A stretch of DNA of 64,000 nucleotides from Cercis canadensis (Eukaryota > Streptophyta > Magnoliopsida > Fabales > Fabaceae). The notes beneath the pieces were generated by a model, which had not been told where the DNA came from, did not search any database, and saw only the letters and a program-made list of their open reading frames with translations. Where the stretch lies: contig QAOA01002120.1 in assembly GCA_003255065.1 (NCBI GenBank), positions 79,205-143,204 of the forward strand, given 5' to 3'. This document shows, one piece after another, positions 48,240 to 60,809 of this stretch; position 1 is the first letter of the stretch; every line of letters begins with the position of its first letter. Position numbers and translations under genes: made by a program.

Positions 48240-48440
48240 CTATGGACCTTTGCACCTTCTCTTAGCAGGTGGACATTCAGAAAAGCATGGGTCTTCTGGT
48301 TTGGTAACTTCAGATGGATTCAGCTTTTAAGCTCTGGCCTACTGTGAAGATAACCCATTTGAACAAGCTTATGACAACATTCTTAGCAATATAGTTATAC
48401 ACTTATTTTTTGCGGTGAGATTCAATATGCTTTTGTTCAA
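48240..48440 (-). pseudogene. further decayed prolamin-like copy
   Basis: On the minus strand KHIESHRKK, a stop, then VYNYIAKNVV and (shifted frame) LVQMGYLHSRPELKS, aligning with the fragment at 47300-47411 but with stops and frameshifts. Clearly non-functional. Confidence 0.45.
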
Positions 48441-48863
48441 GTGTTCATATACTCAGTCTTAAGATTAGAGAGATTGTCAAGACTCGCGAATCAAATTTTA
48501 GTGTGTCTATTCTTAATGATCATGATGTTATTATGATAGTATTATTGACGACTTAAACTCTTTCATATGAAATCTTTTTAAAAATATATGTAATTATATA
48601 TATATATATATATTATACTCTGAGTTAAAATTGAATAATTTACAAATACTTGTGATCATAAAGAGAAAATAGTGCAATATATGAAGACTATATAATATAA
48701 TATGTACGTTCCCTGCAACAAAGCATAGGTTATATTATATATGTTATGTGCATGGCACTTGGCACCAAATACAAGTAAAAATATAGGAGGGAGATGGGAA
48801 GTTGGTAGAGAGTTTTAAAAAAGCAATTGCATTGAACAGGGCTCAGCTTCGATTTTGGAATTG

Positions 48864-48950
48864 AGAAGATGAGGGAAAGGAAGAGAGGAAGCGAGAGAGA
48901 GAGGGAGAGGGGAGGGAGAAGGAGCTCTGTTACATAGAAGAAGAAGACGA
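48864..48950. repeat. purine-rich (GA) tract
   Basis: About 85 bp of almost pure purine on the plus strand (e.g. GAGAGAGAGAGGGAGAGGGG), then GAAGAAGAAGACGACGATGA. Could be a GAGA-type promoter tract or a 5' UTR seen from one strand; no adjacent gene was found. Confidence 0.7.
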
Positions 48951-51011
48951 CGATGACGAAGCAATTTCAGATGCAGATTTTTGTTTAAACTGATATCGTT
49001 TTACCCATCATTTAAAAGTTTCAATTGCTACTTTGTCATATTAGCACTTAACAGTTCATGTCAGCATTTAATAGTCACGTGTGACGTTCCGTAAACATTC
49101 ACTAACATATACCTAATGATGACCTAAATAACTGACGGACAAAATGAACATTAAGAGACTTATATAATACAAAAAATCTTTCATGAATCTAAATAATTTT
49201 GGGTGTATCAATAGGGTTGATTTGACTTTGAGGTTGGAGACTTTGACTTTGAGCAAATGAAAGTGTGATGATGGACCTGGTTCAAAGAGTTGATCGAAAG
49301 TGAAAAAGTCTATGATATGATATGAAAAGAAATTGAAGATGTGGGCTAGGTACTTTCGTGGAAATTTCTTAATTTGCAAGGCTTGACACAGCAGCACCTC
49401 ACCTAGTGACTTGTGAGGGAATGCATGCTATTTAAAATTGGTAAATACATTAACTCTCCTTAATTGGACTATTTATAAATACAATCGTTAGTGAGGAACA
49501 GTGAAGAGAATTGGTTTGAAACTTAAGCAATTACCAAATTGGTTTGCAATGAAAAACTCATCCATATAATTAATAATCCACCAGCAGCATCTTTCATTGT
49601 TGTCCTTGGCCATAACTTTAAAGGAAGATGCGAATCAATCGACTATGGGAGAATGCGTGTGATTAAAGGCAAGTCTACTTGGAATGTTCCTATGATTCTC
49701 TCTTGAAAAGATCTTTTTCAACAATCTATTCATCATCACGCACTAATTATTTATAACTAATCAAACTAGTCATAATTAAGGGAAATGACTCAAATCAAAA
49801 TGGAAAACCTATACACAACTCTCCCTCACGATTTTATACTTTGGATAACCTATATACAACTCTCTTGCATTTTAAAAATATAAAACACCAAAAATACCCT
49901 TAAGGGCATTTGATACAGAGAATTTTTTTAGTTTCTTGAGAATCTTAACTTGGCAAAGTAAGATTTCTAAGAATGATTTTGGGACAAGTTTTCATTAGTT
50001 AGTACTATAACTCGTAGACTTTATTTTTGTGGAGAAGAATAAAATATTAGATTTAGTATAATTTTTANATAATTTTTATATGTTAATTTTAGTCAACAAA
50101 AAAAGTAAAAAATTATGTGGGTAAAAAATGTATTTGAATTTTTTTTACTGTTTATTTTTCCCACTTTGTGTGTAAAAAATGTATTTTTTTTTTCATATTA
50201 TTTGTTATATGTAGGTCTTACAATAAAAATTATATATAATAACAAAAAAAATTATCCAAANAGTAAGGGTATTTTTGAAAAAAATAATATTTAAACCAAA
50301 CAAAAAGAAGTAAGATTCTCAAGAATGAATATCCAACTTTTTTATGAATGTTTACGGCCAATCAAACATAAATTATAACATTCATGGGAGCAAGATTCTC
50401 ATGAACAAGATTCTTAACAATGATGTATTACAGGAACTAAAAAAAATCTCTGTACTAAATGCCACCTTAATGTATCTTGATGGTACCAATTCTCATCCCT
50501 TCTATTTTCAACACTCATCTAAAAGAAATTGCAGTATCACCAGCTTCCAACTCAACCCCAAATATTAAAAAAAATTAGCAGAAAACTTCTTGTGGCAAGA
50601 GTCTAATAAATCTCAGCTAAAAAACAAGCAAAATTGCATCAAAGAAAATTTTAAACTAACACCTAGAATCAGAACCTCACGACCCCTTTTTCTCTTCGCC
50701 CCCCACTTGATTCTTTAATTTCCTTTGTCTCTATTTGCTTGATAGTCCAAGATGAAGTGAAAGGAAGGAGGGACGGACGGAAACTATGCCCAAAAAGTGC
50801 CATTAGATTTTTGACCTAGTTTTGGACGGTGCCGTCATCTCCATCATCGGAGGCTTGCTGGCAAAATCCAAGTTTTCCACCAAACCTCTCGATTCTCTAT
50901 CCTCAACGCCAGAGAGAGATGGCACCAATTGAGGAAGAAGAATAGGGTACCAAGACAGATATGCAAATATGTAATAGGTTTTCACGATTTGAGATGGGAA
51001 TTTAAGAGATT
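48951..51011. other. intergenic, no gene recognised
   Basis: AT-rich, with Ns at 50068 and 50261. About 50803-50985 has a GC-richer patch open on both strands (minus: GVEDRESRGLVENLDFASKP; plus: DGAVISIIGGLLAKSKFSTK) that may be a gene fragment. Neither reading is recognisable. Confidence 0.35.
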
Positions 51012-51212
51012 TAGGGTTTGTTTGATTTCAATTTTAAAAAAACTGTTTTTTGTTTTTGAAAAAAATAAAACAAAAAAATTTGTTTGATAGGATTGTTTTT
51101 GTTTACATGTTTTAAAATTTTATCCTTAAAACATTGTTTTAAAAAAAAAAATAAGAGAGGGCTATTTTTAAAAATAATTAAAAAAAAAAAATAGATTCAA
51201 ACACACCCTTAG
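51012..51212. mobile_element. hAT-like MITE
   Basis: Left end TTAGGGTTTGTTTGATTTCA and right end (reverse complement) CTAAGGGTGTGTTTGAATCT are inverted; the interior is poly-A/poly-T rich. Target duplication not resolved. Confidence 0.5.
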
Positions 51213-52849
51213 TACTCTGAACTTCCGCCTTTTAACACAGTGAGAAGCAAAGAGCACTCACCATCACGTCACCACTCACGAATCACAAGACTGTTTTAGG
51301 GGTGGGTTTAAGATAAGGGTATTCTTGTCATTTTAATTTGTTTGGCATAAAAAAATAAAATAAATTTTTGATTTATGAAAGATATATACACAATAATTTA
51401 TTACTAAAAAAATTTTAATGCCACATGTCCTTGGAAAATAATTTTTTTCATTAAAATAGTTATTCTTATTCGTTAACTCTCACCTACTAAACTTGTCACA
51501 TTTACATTTTACATATCATACGAAAAGTTTTATAAACTCTTATTAAAAAAAACAAGACAAAAGACTATTTTAATACAGAGTTATTTTTTAGAGACTAAAG
51601 TAACACTAAAAATTGTCATTTTAGTGGACTAGTGATGAGTTTAAGATAAATGCAATCTTGTCATTTTTATTCTTTTTGGCATAAAAAAAAAAGAAAAAAT
51701 AAATAAATGCATCTAAAAAGAATATTCTTAATAGCTGGTTAAGTAATTGTATTTATGTGTAAATTTTTAAAATAAAGAGGAGATAAGTGTAAAGTCAAGT
51801 AAAATAATTTACTCTTATAATACTTTTAGGGTGCCAATATTTTATTTTATTTTTTTTGAATTTTGTGGTTAATAATGTAAGAAGATTATGGCAAGCAGAC
51901 AATAAAAAGGAAACGGCAGGTAAGAGAGGTTTCAATGTTTGCAGGAAATTCCTTTCCATTGATGAAAGTGTAAATGACTCATCATTATCAGATTTTACGT
52001 GTAACTATCAAAATTATGTAATACAAATCATTGTCATTCATTAATTGCTACCAAAGTGATATCGTTGTCATTTAGTATAGAGAGTTCAATAATAGTACAT
52101 CTCATAGATGAGTTTCTATTTATTTTATAATATTCAAGAGCAACTAATAATCATAGATAAATTTAAGAAAAACCATTTAAAAAAGTTTAGATGAGTTTGT
52201 AAAAGTTGTTGCCACTTTTTATGAGTTAATTTTAATTTTAAATGTGGGATATTTATAGAATTTATTGATATATATTCTTAGTATTTTATTATACTGAAAA
52301 GATTGAGAAATGAAATAACACAGATAATCAAGAGTTTGAACTCGTTGAAAACACTAGTAATCAGAACATACTAAAGTCTGAGTAAAAATTAATCTCAAAC
52401 TAAAAATATAGAGATCATCTCATAGGAAACTAAAAAAAGTACTATAAATAATTTTCTTTTCTTGCCATAACACATTGATCTCTTATAATGTTGAAGTTCT
52501 AATATTCTTTATTTTTTTTTTCAATATCCTTAGCTAAACTATTTAATGTTCGTTATCCACCTCATGGTAAAAAAAGAAAAAAGACAGATTTTTTATAAAC
52601 CTAATAGTATGAGAAACCATTAAAACACTTAGTATATACTACCTTTCGAAATTCTTTTAATGTCTCTTTCTGGAACAAATAAATATTTCCTTGTGATGAA
52701 AACATTTTCATCAATTCAAGGATAAGGATTAAGGAAGCAGTGGACATAGCTGGAAAGAGAGGAAGGTGCAGTCTAATTATATGTATATCTTCAACCATAA
52801 CGACAATGACAATTGACAACTGCGTACCTCAAGCTTATTAATTGAGGTC
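51213..52849. other. AT-rich intergenic sequence
   Basis: Short ORFs only (51856-52044 plus; 52601-52819 minus), with no recognised motifs. Confidence 0.4.
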
Positions 52850-53065
52850 TGACCATGAAATTCACTAGCAAATTGAAAGAATAGGGTTTTGTATTTGAGG
52901 TCTCTCATTGATAAGACGAGAATCTCAAAGTGTTCTCCCACACAAAGTTATAATTATAAGTGCTTCGACAACGAGACCTTTATAACAGGAATGACTCATC
53001 TTAGGTTTAATAAGTCTGGCTTCATCCAAAAATTAAGATTAAGCCCTGATTTTTGAATTACCAAA
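52850..53065 (-). repeat. dispersed SINE-like repeat, copy 2
   Basis: Inverted relative to 44618-44870; read on the minus strand it has GTCTCGTTGTCGAAGCAC and AGGGCTTAATCTTAATTTTT blocks in the same order. Confidence 0.6.
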
Positions 53066-53720
53066 AAAAATTAGAAAAAAGATTTAAAGACTCTTAAGAG
53101 GTACAGGATTCATTCACATGAGGAAAGAGAGAGAGAGAAACATTGTTAACATAAGAGAAGGTTGCTAATCTGGGGATATAAAGGAAATATAATGTGTGTT
53201 TTTTTAGCAAAACCATTGAAGATAGAGGAGCATTTATTCTTTGATTGTTCTTTCATTAACAGAATTTGGTAACATTGTTTGCACAAAAACTATGTTTATA
53301 GGCAAATTAACTTTATCTTGGGAAATGAACTTAGTTGGCTCTAATTGTTAAAAGGGTCTATTATTTTGAGTCTAATGATTTTTTGATTAACTTGAGAAGT
53401 CATTATCTATCATATTCGGTGTGAAAGGAATAGGAGAAATTGTGATAATTAGGCTCATTGTTTAATTATTTTTCTAACATCGGTAAAATTATATAATTTT
53501 ATATAGTTTTCATAATTAAAGTTATGTCTATTAATGAAGATAAATTTTGATGTGGCTTACACTTACTCATGAAAGTTATATTAAATGGACAAAGTCTTAT
53601 AATTTTTCATGAAAAAAAGTAAATACAATTTCTATTTTTCATGAAAAATGTTGAAATTTTTTTCTTTTTATTTTTACTCATTTGGTCTGGATTTGGATTT
53701 AATCACGTGACTTGAGTTAT
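53066..53720. other. AT-rich intergenic sequence
   Basis: No ORF or repeat recognised. Confidence 0.4.
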
Positions 53721-53838
53721 ATTGCTCAAATCTAAGCTATACATTCTATTAAAATTTATATCAATCATTAAATGTTAATATTGCTCAAATCTAAGCTATA
53801 CATTCTATTAAAATTTATATCAATCATTAAATGTTAAT
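53721..53838. repeat. 59-bp tandem duplication
   Basis: Two near-perfect units starting ATTGCTCAAATCTAAGCTAT at 53721 and 53780, period 59 bp, with no N between them. Confidence 0.9.
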
Positions 53839-55007
53839 ATGTTTTAATGAAATGTACGGCTCATATCTAAACAATATGATTCAAGTCACATAACTAAATC
53901 TGGGTCCGTCTGTTATATTTTGNTTATATTTTGCTTTTTTTTTGTGTGTGGGTGTTATATTTTGCTTTCTTAATCTTTCTCATAATCGCTATACTCCAAA
54001 TAGTATCTATCAATCAAGTATCAACTCCATATCTGATAGGATTGGTTTCGTCTTGTACTTTTTTTGACTAAAAACTTGATAAACATTAAAATTAAAGTTT
54101 TATTCTATTCATTGGCCATAGTCATATTCTTTGGCCACCTCACCAACCACCACCGCAATAAAAACTTCAATAATTTATTAATAAATATTTTAAAAAATTT
54201 CAAGAAATAAAATATGTTAAACATCATATTCATATCAGCATCATATTCTTGCATAGATATAAAATAATAATATTATGAATATTATGCACTAAGATTTTTC
54301 TATTTTGCTTTCAATAAAGTACAGCGCAGACAGGGTTTTGGTTCATTAAGAAAGAAATTGATGGTTGAAAAAAACAGGAGAATATACAATACAATTATTG
54401 GAGTTAATGGACACGTGGCATTGAACGATTGGGACTAATCAAGTATGTACTGTTTAAGAAGGATTCGGCTTAGGCGGGGCGGGCCTGTAATTTGTATTTT
54501 TGTGAGTCACTCTCAACCTTCAACTTTCAATTTTCAACGTAGAAAGGACTAGTAAATTAGTTTCCGTTACCGGTAATACCGGTTATAGTTTGTAGTTGGA
54601 CATTATGACGTCAACATCACCACCCTTCCGCACCTTCTAGGGACACATAAACATCATAATAGTCTTTTACCAAAATTTTCAATTTTTATATCCTTATTAC
54701 ATATTCTTTCTTTTATGTTTTGTTTTTTAAGATAAAACACAAGAATATTACTCATTGGAAAATCACAAAAATGCTGTCTTTTATTTTTTATTAAATAAAT
54801 TAAATTAAAATTTTTGGTTGAGAAAATAAAAAAAAATGAATTTAAACCTCTCACTCTAACATTTTTTTTTTCCTAATGAATATATGAGATCTAGAAACTA
54901 AACCAAACATATACAATATGTGAATAGAAACATTATCAATACACCAAACATATACAGCTAAATTATTTAGGAAGTGGTTGGAAAAGATTTTGCGCCTTAA
55001 AAAACGA
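53839..55007. other. intergenic; isolated bZIP-type sites
   Basis: No gene seen. ACACGTGGC (about 54412, ABRE/G-box form) and TGACGTCAA (about 54606) occur with a GC-rich patch GGCGGGGCGGGCC near 54473, promoter-like in composition, but no gene lies close by. The N at 53923 sits in a short TTATATTTTG duplication. Confidence 0.35.
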
Positions 55008-55130
55008 GGAAGAGTTTTAGCTCAATGGATAGTGTTTTCAGTCATAAAACTAGTTTTATCACTACTATTTCTTCTATTTGAATCTCCTCGATTCTAAATA
55101 TAGTCACTATGTACTTAAAGGTAAAAAAAA
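55008..55130 (+). repeat. tRNA-derived SINE-like repeat
   Basis: TAGCTCAATGGATAGTG (A box, 55018-55034) and ATTTGAATCTCC (B-box-like, about 55076-55087) followed by an A-rich tail near 55123. Confidence 0.5.
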
Positions 55131-56529
55131 AAAATTAACTCCAATAGATTTACTCAGTGGTAAAAATGCAACAGATTTATTTAAGTTAATAAATGTTCAA
55201 ATCTTGGGATAGCACTCACGACAATTTTTTTTCCTATGTGCACTAAGTTGATGTGGGGGTGCACCCTTAAAATCGTCTTCCAAAGGATTTAGTCTCGATG
55301 TACAAAAGCTCACCTAAAAATACCCTCACAGTTAAAAACAAAAAAAAAAAAAAAAACACTTTTTTTAGAAACTCCTTAAAGAGCTTTTATTCATGCTAAA
55401 ATGGATTCCTTTCCTATTTTGTGCACTTTACTATACCCTCTCTCAATCTAAAATAATATTTAAATAATTCAATTATCATTAATTTTAAGTAATTTAACAC
55501 CTATAAGTGAATTTCCTAATATAATTCAATTAAAATTATATAATAAATTCAATCATAAAATTAATTGTTCCATCATTAATTTTACTAAAAATCAAATTAT
55601 TGTAGATAATGAAATGGCAAATGTAGGAATGCTGCAATAGGAAATCAAACAAAAGAAAACTGATGTTGCAATATTTTGAGTCATTTTGAGCTTCACATGT
55701 GAATAAACACATTAATACACCAAACATCTACAGCTAGATACTAAAACGTTTGAGCTTTTCGCTTCCATCCTCTTTATGTTCTTCAATTTCCATTCCATCC
55801 CTTGTTGCTAACTGCCTATACTACCCATGTTCATGGTCCCCATATGAACAAACCACTTGATCACATTATTTTGTTTTATTTCATGGGTACATGTTTTTAT
55901 TTTATTTTATTTTATTTTTAACGATAGAAGATAAGTGTTTCTCCAACACTTCTGTTATCCTCACACTGTTCCTTTTACACTACTTTTATATTTGCATAAT
56001 GCAACTTAACATTCATTTTTTTCTTGTCAGAAAAAGGAAAATGGTCAAAATCTGACACAACTAATTACAGGTGACGAAAATAACTCATAATTTTAATATC
56101 ATTGTAAAAATTTAGAAATATTAAATCATCCAATGTGTTAAACATATAGATAATTTACAGATTTTAAATTTAACTAGATCAAGGTTACACGGTTAAAAAA
56201 TTAACTTAAAATAAAAAATTATTTTGACTTAGTTAAACTTAAAATTTATTAACTATTTAAATGTTTAAAAATGATTCAATTTTTGAGATCTTGACGACGA
56301 TACAAAGTTAGAGGTCCACTCTGTTACCTATAATTAGTTATGCCCAATTGTCTAATATATAATATAACATTGTGGATTATAAAACTAATCAATAACAATA
56401 AAACTATGCGACTTGCATGAATAGTAAATGGGAGAGGAGAACAGATATGCATGAGAACACCTTCCACCACACGTATAAATGAGAGTTAAAAATATAAATA
56501 ATTTATGTGTGCTTTATGCGCACTTTGAC
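55131..56529. other. AT-rich intergenic sequence
   Basis: No gene. A (TTTTA)n-type microsatellite lies at about 55893-55918. Confidence 0.4.
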
Positions 56530-56813
56530 CTAAATATTATATTTTATAAAAAAATTTACATATCTATAGTATTTTTAAATATATTGTAATTTTTTCTTAA
56601 AAAAATAAAATTTAATTGATAGAGATCACCAGACACGTTATTAGCTACGTGACGTGACATGTTCACACTGAATACGTCACGTGACCAATAATTTGGCCAG
56701 TAATTCCCTCATCTCCAGATTTTGTGTTTTATTTTTAGTTTTAAAAAGTTATAATATCTATATAAATAAATTTTAAATTACATAAATTAATTCTTCCAGT
56801 AAAATATTTGAGT
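56530..56813. mobile_element. TIR element with ACGTG-rich centre, copy 1
   Basis: Left end TTTGACCTAAATATTATATT; the right end AAAATATTTGAGT is cut by the N at 56814. The middle carries CGTGACGTGAC and ACGTCACGTGACC, G-box-like and partly self-complementary. Related to 62403-62834. Confidence 0.55.
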
Positions 56814-57449
56814 NCATTGTAAAAAGCCGTGCTTTATGTCCAATATTTCGGCAAGTTACTACTTTATTGTGATAAACCAAGCCGAAAAGTTAAGCACCAA
56901 ATTGAAGAGAAGAGAAACCAAAGCCAATTACAGTTACATTAAATGCACTTTAAAGCAGACACCACACGCACTTTCAAGGAACAAAGACGATGATGGCCAT
57001 GTACAAAACCAAGGGAATATAATTAATACTCATCATATATAAACCTTTTTATTCTTTAATTTAACTTTATATTACAATTACAACCACTTTCTACAAACCA
57101 CTATGTACATTTAGCATCAGATACTATAAATATAAATGCTAGCTATTCTTATACCAACATCAAAGTCCACCCAACTCTGTTATATATAATATATATTTTT
57201 ATTATTATTTATATAATTTTTTTTTTTTTTTTATATTGTGTGCCCTCCTCCTATTTTTTGTTCTATACAACATCTAAGCATTAGTTCCCAACACCGGCCT
57301 CAGTGAACAGGGCTCAGGTGTTACAACTAAGGTAAAATATAGAACATATTTCTAAGATTCCCACTAGAAGGAAGTGGGAGAGGGAACAAGTGGTGTATCT
57401 ATTTTGGGTATAAATATTGAAATCTAAGTGACCAAAAAGCACTATATAA
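56814..57449. other. PLATZ 3' flank
   Basis: Mostly AT-rich. The 68-codon ORF at 56836-57042 is unremarkable. The last ~150 bp are probably the 3' UTR of the PLATZ gene. Confidence 0.4.
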
Positions 57450-59036
57450 TCAGTATTCTATAAGGAGTCCTCCCCCCATTGGAGATCTGTGAGGAACTCC
57501 CTTCCTCCTCTTGGCAGTTCTGTAGTTCACCGTGGGTGGCGGCGTTGACGGCGTAAAGCTCTGGATTTTGTTTCTGCCACTTCCATTGCTAATGCCATTC
57601 ATTGATCCTTCACCATCTGACCCATCTGTCTCTCCCAACATTTTCTTCTTCCTGAACTTCTTTGATGTTCCAGCAATCTGACAACAAAAATTGGAATTCA
57701 CCCAATAATGCATTGCCCTTTCCCTTTCACTTTTTTTTAGGGAAAAACAGGAAAAGAAGAAAAAAAAAGGACAGCTACTCCTTTGATTACTTTGTATAGA
57801 AAAAGTTGCAAATTAAAAGGAGGAAGGTAGTTAGAATGTTCACTCCCACAGTTTTGTTAATATGAGGAAACTAATTCCCCATAAAATCCTTAGTAAAGTA
57901 AGGCAAGGATGCAGTTTCGAATCCCATTTTTATACAACCAAATAGAAAAATTTTCAGAATGAGATAAAGGCTTAATCTTTACATATAAGGAAAAGAAGTA
58001 AAAGATAAAGATTTGGTTTGACATTAACAATTTACCTTGCAACCAAGAGAGCAAAAGCTGAAGGAATCAAGGAGACTGCGCTCACAGACTTGACAGGTAT
58101 TGGTAACACCTTTGCCAGGCCTAGGCTGAGGCCTTTCATTCAAGAACACAATCTTGGCACTGTTAATAATGTAAGTCTGGACCCCTGTTATGTCCAGAAA
58201 TTTCTGTATCTCAGACACCCTTATCACATCATGGTATGAAGACCTCCTTATCTTTGAAAAATAAAATAAAAATTGAAGCCATCAGAGAATATTATCCACA
58301 TTATTTAATCTGGCCAAGCAAAAAAAATTTATCAAAATTAAAAAAAAAGAATCATCTCAGAAGCTAGCTGAAGCAATGGACATTGAAATTGGGAGGTAAT
58401 CAATTATTCAATGAAAAGAAAATTCAAAGGGGAAGTTTGCAAGTGGGCATCCATAGTTGACTTTGGGGATTGTAAATTTAGTATTGAAAGGATGTTCCCA
58501 ATGATTAAACCAATACAAGAGATTGATCAAAAGGGTTTTGGACCCTAACAATGCAGGAATGGTAGAGAAGCAAAATACATATAACAAAATCGTTTAATTT
58601 GGAAGTTTTGAGTTAAGTTAGGGAAGAATTGGATGAAATTAAATAATAGATCCAAAAAGACAATGAATAGTTACCTGAATAGCTCTATGGTCTCTGTGGG
58701 AAGCGAGACAGGCAGAGCAAAGGGCACCATTCATACAATCCAAGCAGTACATATTGCATTCACTCTTGTGGGAGTCTGCGTGGACTTTGCATTGAACAAA
58801 GAAGCTTGTTTGGAGAAGTGGCTTCAGCCATGGCGGCCACTTCTTCTCCTCTTGTTTGTCTTCAACATATTCTGCTCCCACACCAGCTGCAACTGCAACT
58901 CCACCTCCCTAATTGCAGACCCAATAACACAAACAAACAAACAAACAATCGGTAAAGTAATGATTGAGGAACAAGAGAAAGGAATAAAAGAAAAACCCAT
59001 GTGTAGATTGCATTGACTGTTGCTAGTACTTACCAT
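57450..59036 (-). CDS. PLATZ zinc-finger transcription factor
   Basis: Four exons: 59034-59036 (the ATG alone), 58675-58908, 58036-58251 and 57450-57677, in frame, giving 226 residues. PLATZ proteins are plant-specific zinc-dependent DNA-binding repressors of A/T-rich sites in the nucleus. Visible hallmarks are [93 protein letters not shown] and [17 protein letters not shown], with Zn ligands C41, C52, C56, C59, C65, C68, C132, C135, C146 and C150 among the candidates. Basic clusters KKFRKKK (about 157-163) and [12 protein letters not shown] suit nuclear import. An in-frame ATG does not occur within exon 2 before the domain, so the ATG-only exon is needed unless transcription starts differently. 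Confidence 0.9.
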
Positions 59037-59568
59037 GATTGATTGATTCTCGTGTTTTTGAGTTTGATTTCTTCTATGGACTATGGTGGGTTATTGATCC
59101 TCAGGCAGAAAAAAAGAGAACTTTCTATCAATACGCTATTAGCTTTCTCAGTTTCTTTGTCCTTGTAACTTGTGAGGAGTAGAGAGAGAGAAAGGAGAAG
59201 AAAAGGTTGGACATTGGAAGTGGGGCTATACTTTTGTAGTGGTGGGTGGCGGATGATGGGAGGAGAGGGTAAAGGAGGTGTGCTTATCTTGGTTTTCAAA
59301 GTCCACAACCGAACCTCACTCCAAACCTAAACCAAAAAGGATGCGTTTATTTCAAGGAACTCACCTGGCCTGCTGACCTTCCATTTTTCTTCATTATTAT
59401 TTTTTATTTTTATTTGTTTTCTAATGATTTTATTCAAATATTTACTTATATTTTTTTTAAACAAAAGTATAAATTGATGAGAAGTTATCTTATTTTAAAA
59501 TAAAATATGCTACAAGTCTAACCAAAATTTACAAAAAAAAATTGCTAATAATAAAATTGAGGTTTAAT
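59037..59568. promoter_or_regulatory. PLATZ 5' leader and promoter region
   Basis: On the minus strand 59100-59300 is rich in CTCTCTCTC and CCACC, a pyrimidine-rich leader-like tract ahead of the ATG. No clear TATA box identified. Confidence 0.35.
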
Positions 59569-60410
59569 TGTCATTTTAATTATCTTATTTTAACTATTTA
59601 AATTTTTTTGGTCATCTTCTTTAAAAATGAATAATTTAATCTCTTTATATTTATAAAATATATAATTATGATCCTATCAAAATTTCTTAGTCTATTTTAA
59701 GGTATAAACTTTTTTTATTCATAATCTTATTTTTAGATTGAAGAGTTATGACTTGTGAACTTTTTCACCAAATTTCAGTTCGATCTAACGATGAATGCAT
59801 CTAGATATTCAATCAAATGAAAATTTCTAGTTTTAGTATTTTTGGCCAAGGTGTAAACTTTTTTTTATTCATAATCTCATTATTCAAATTGAAGAGTTAC
59901 GACTTGTAAACTTTTTCACCAAATTTCAATTCGATCTAACGATGAATGCATCTAGATATTCAATTAGATGAAAATTTCTAGTTTTAGTATTTTGGGCTGA
60001 GTCTCACCATTGGATCAAGCTAATTTTATGAGGAGGTTTACAAGACGTAATTTTTCAATATAAACGATAAAATTATGAATNGTTCGATCTAACAATGAAT
60101 ACATTTAGATATTCAATTAGATGAAAATTTCTAGTTTTAGTATTTTGGGCTGAGTCTCACCATTGGATCAAGCTAATTTTATGAGGAGGTTTACAAAACG
60201 TAATTTTTTAATATGAACGATAAAATTATGAATCGGAAATCTTTATACCTTAAAATAGATTTAAGAAATTTTAGCTTAAAGATAAAATGACTAAATGTAT
60301 ACATTTTATGAATATAGAAGGACTAAATTATTTGTTTTAAAAAAAAAGAAACTAAAAAGTTTAAAAATGATTAAAATAAGAGAATTAAAATTATAATTAA
60401 CCTAAAATTT
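59569..60410. mobile_element. large TIR element with internal duplications
   Basis: Inverted ends of about 140 bp: AGGTTTAATTGTCATTTTAA at the left and (reverse complement) AGGTTAATTATAATTTTAAT at the right. Inside, a ~140-bp unit (TAAACTTTTTTTTATTCATA...) is directly repeated near 59703 and 59850, and another ~150 bp is doubled around the N at 60081. No coding capacity; Mutator-like or foldback type. Confidence 0.6.
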
Positions 60411-60474
60411 AAACCTACTACTAATAATAAAATTCAAACATAAAAATTTTGCAAATAAAATATATTAACACTTA

Positions 60475-60723
60475 TCAGCTGAAACAACCGGTAACCGTTA
60501 TATCCTTTAGTTTTGCTTGGCCTAAGTTTCTGGTGGAAAATTTTTGCATTGATGCCTGCTTCCGTGACTGACACTTGGAAGAAAGTGATTTTGCCACGTG
60601 GAACAGATGAGTCAGCTCTTTAATGGAATATGTGTGAATTGCCATGTGTTGGATTGTCGTGCCGGTTCTAAGTTTCGTGGTGAAATGGGAAGGCAAGTGG
60701 AGCTTCAGTGTTTCCATCTCCAA
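60475..60723 (-). CDS. uncertain ORF, 82 residues
   Basis: Begins MEMETLKLHLPSHFTTKLRT and ends DITVTGCFS. It has fewer AT-rich codons than its surroundings. GCCACGTGG (about 60593) lies within it. No domain or signal peptide recognised; may be chance or a fragment. Confidence 0.2.
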   Translation of the reverse strand: MEMETLKLHLPSHFTTKLRTGTTIQHMAIHTYSIKELTHLFHVAKSLSSKCQSRKQASMQKFSTRNLGQAKLKDITVTGCFS

Positions 60724-60809
60724 TTACCCGTTTAGTATTACTAGATACTAGAATCCTCGGTGCGCTAATAATTGCTGGGAACATTTTCTTTTTTTAATTT
60801 AATTTAGAA

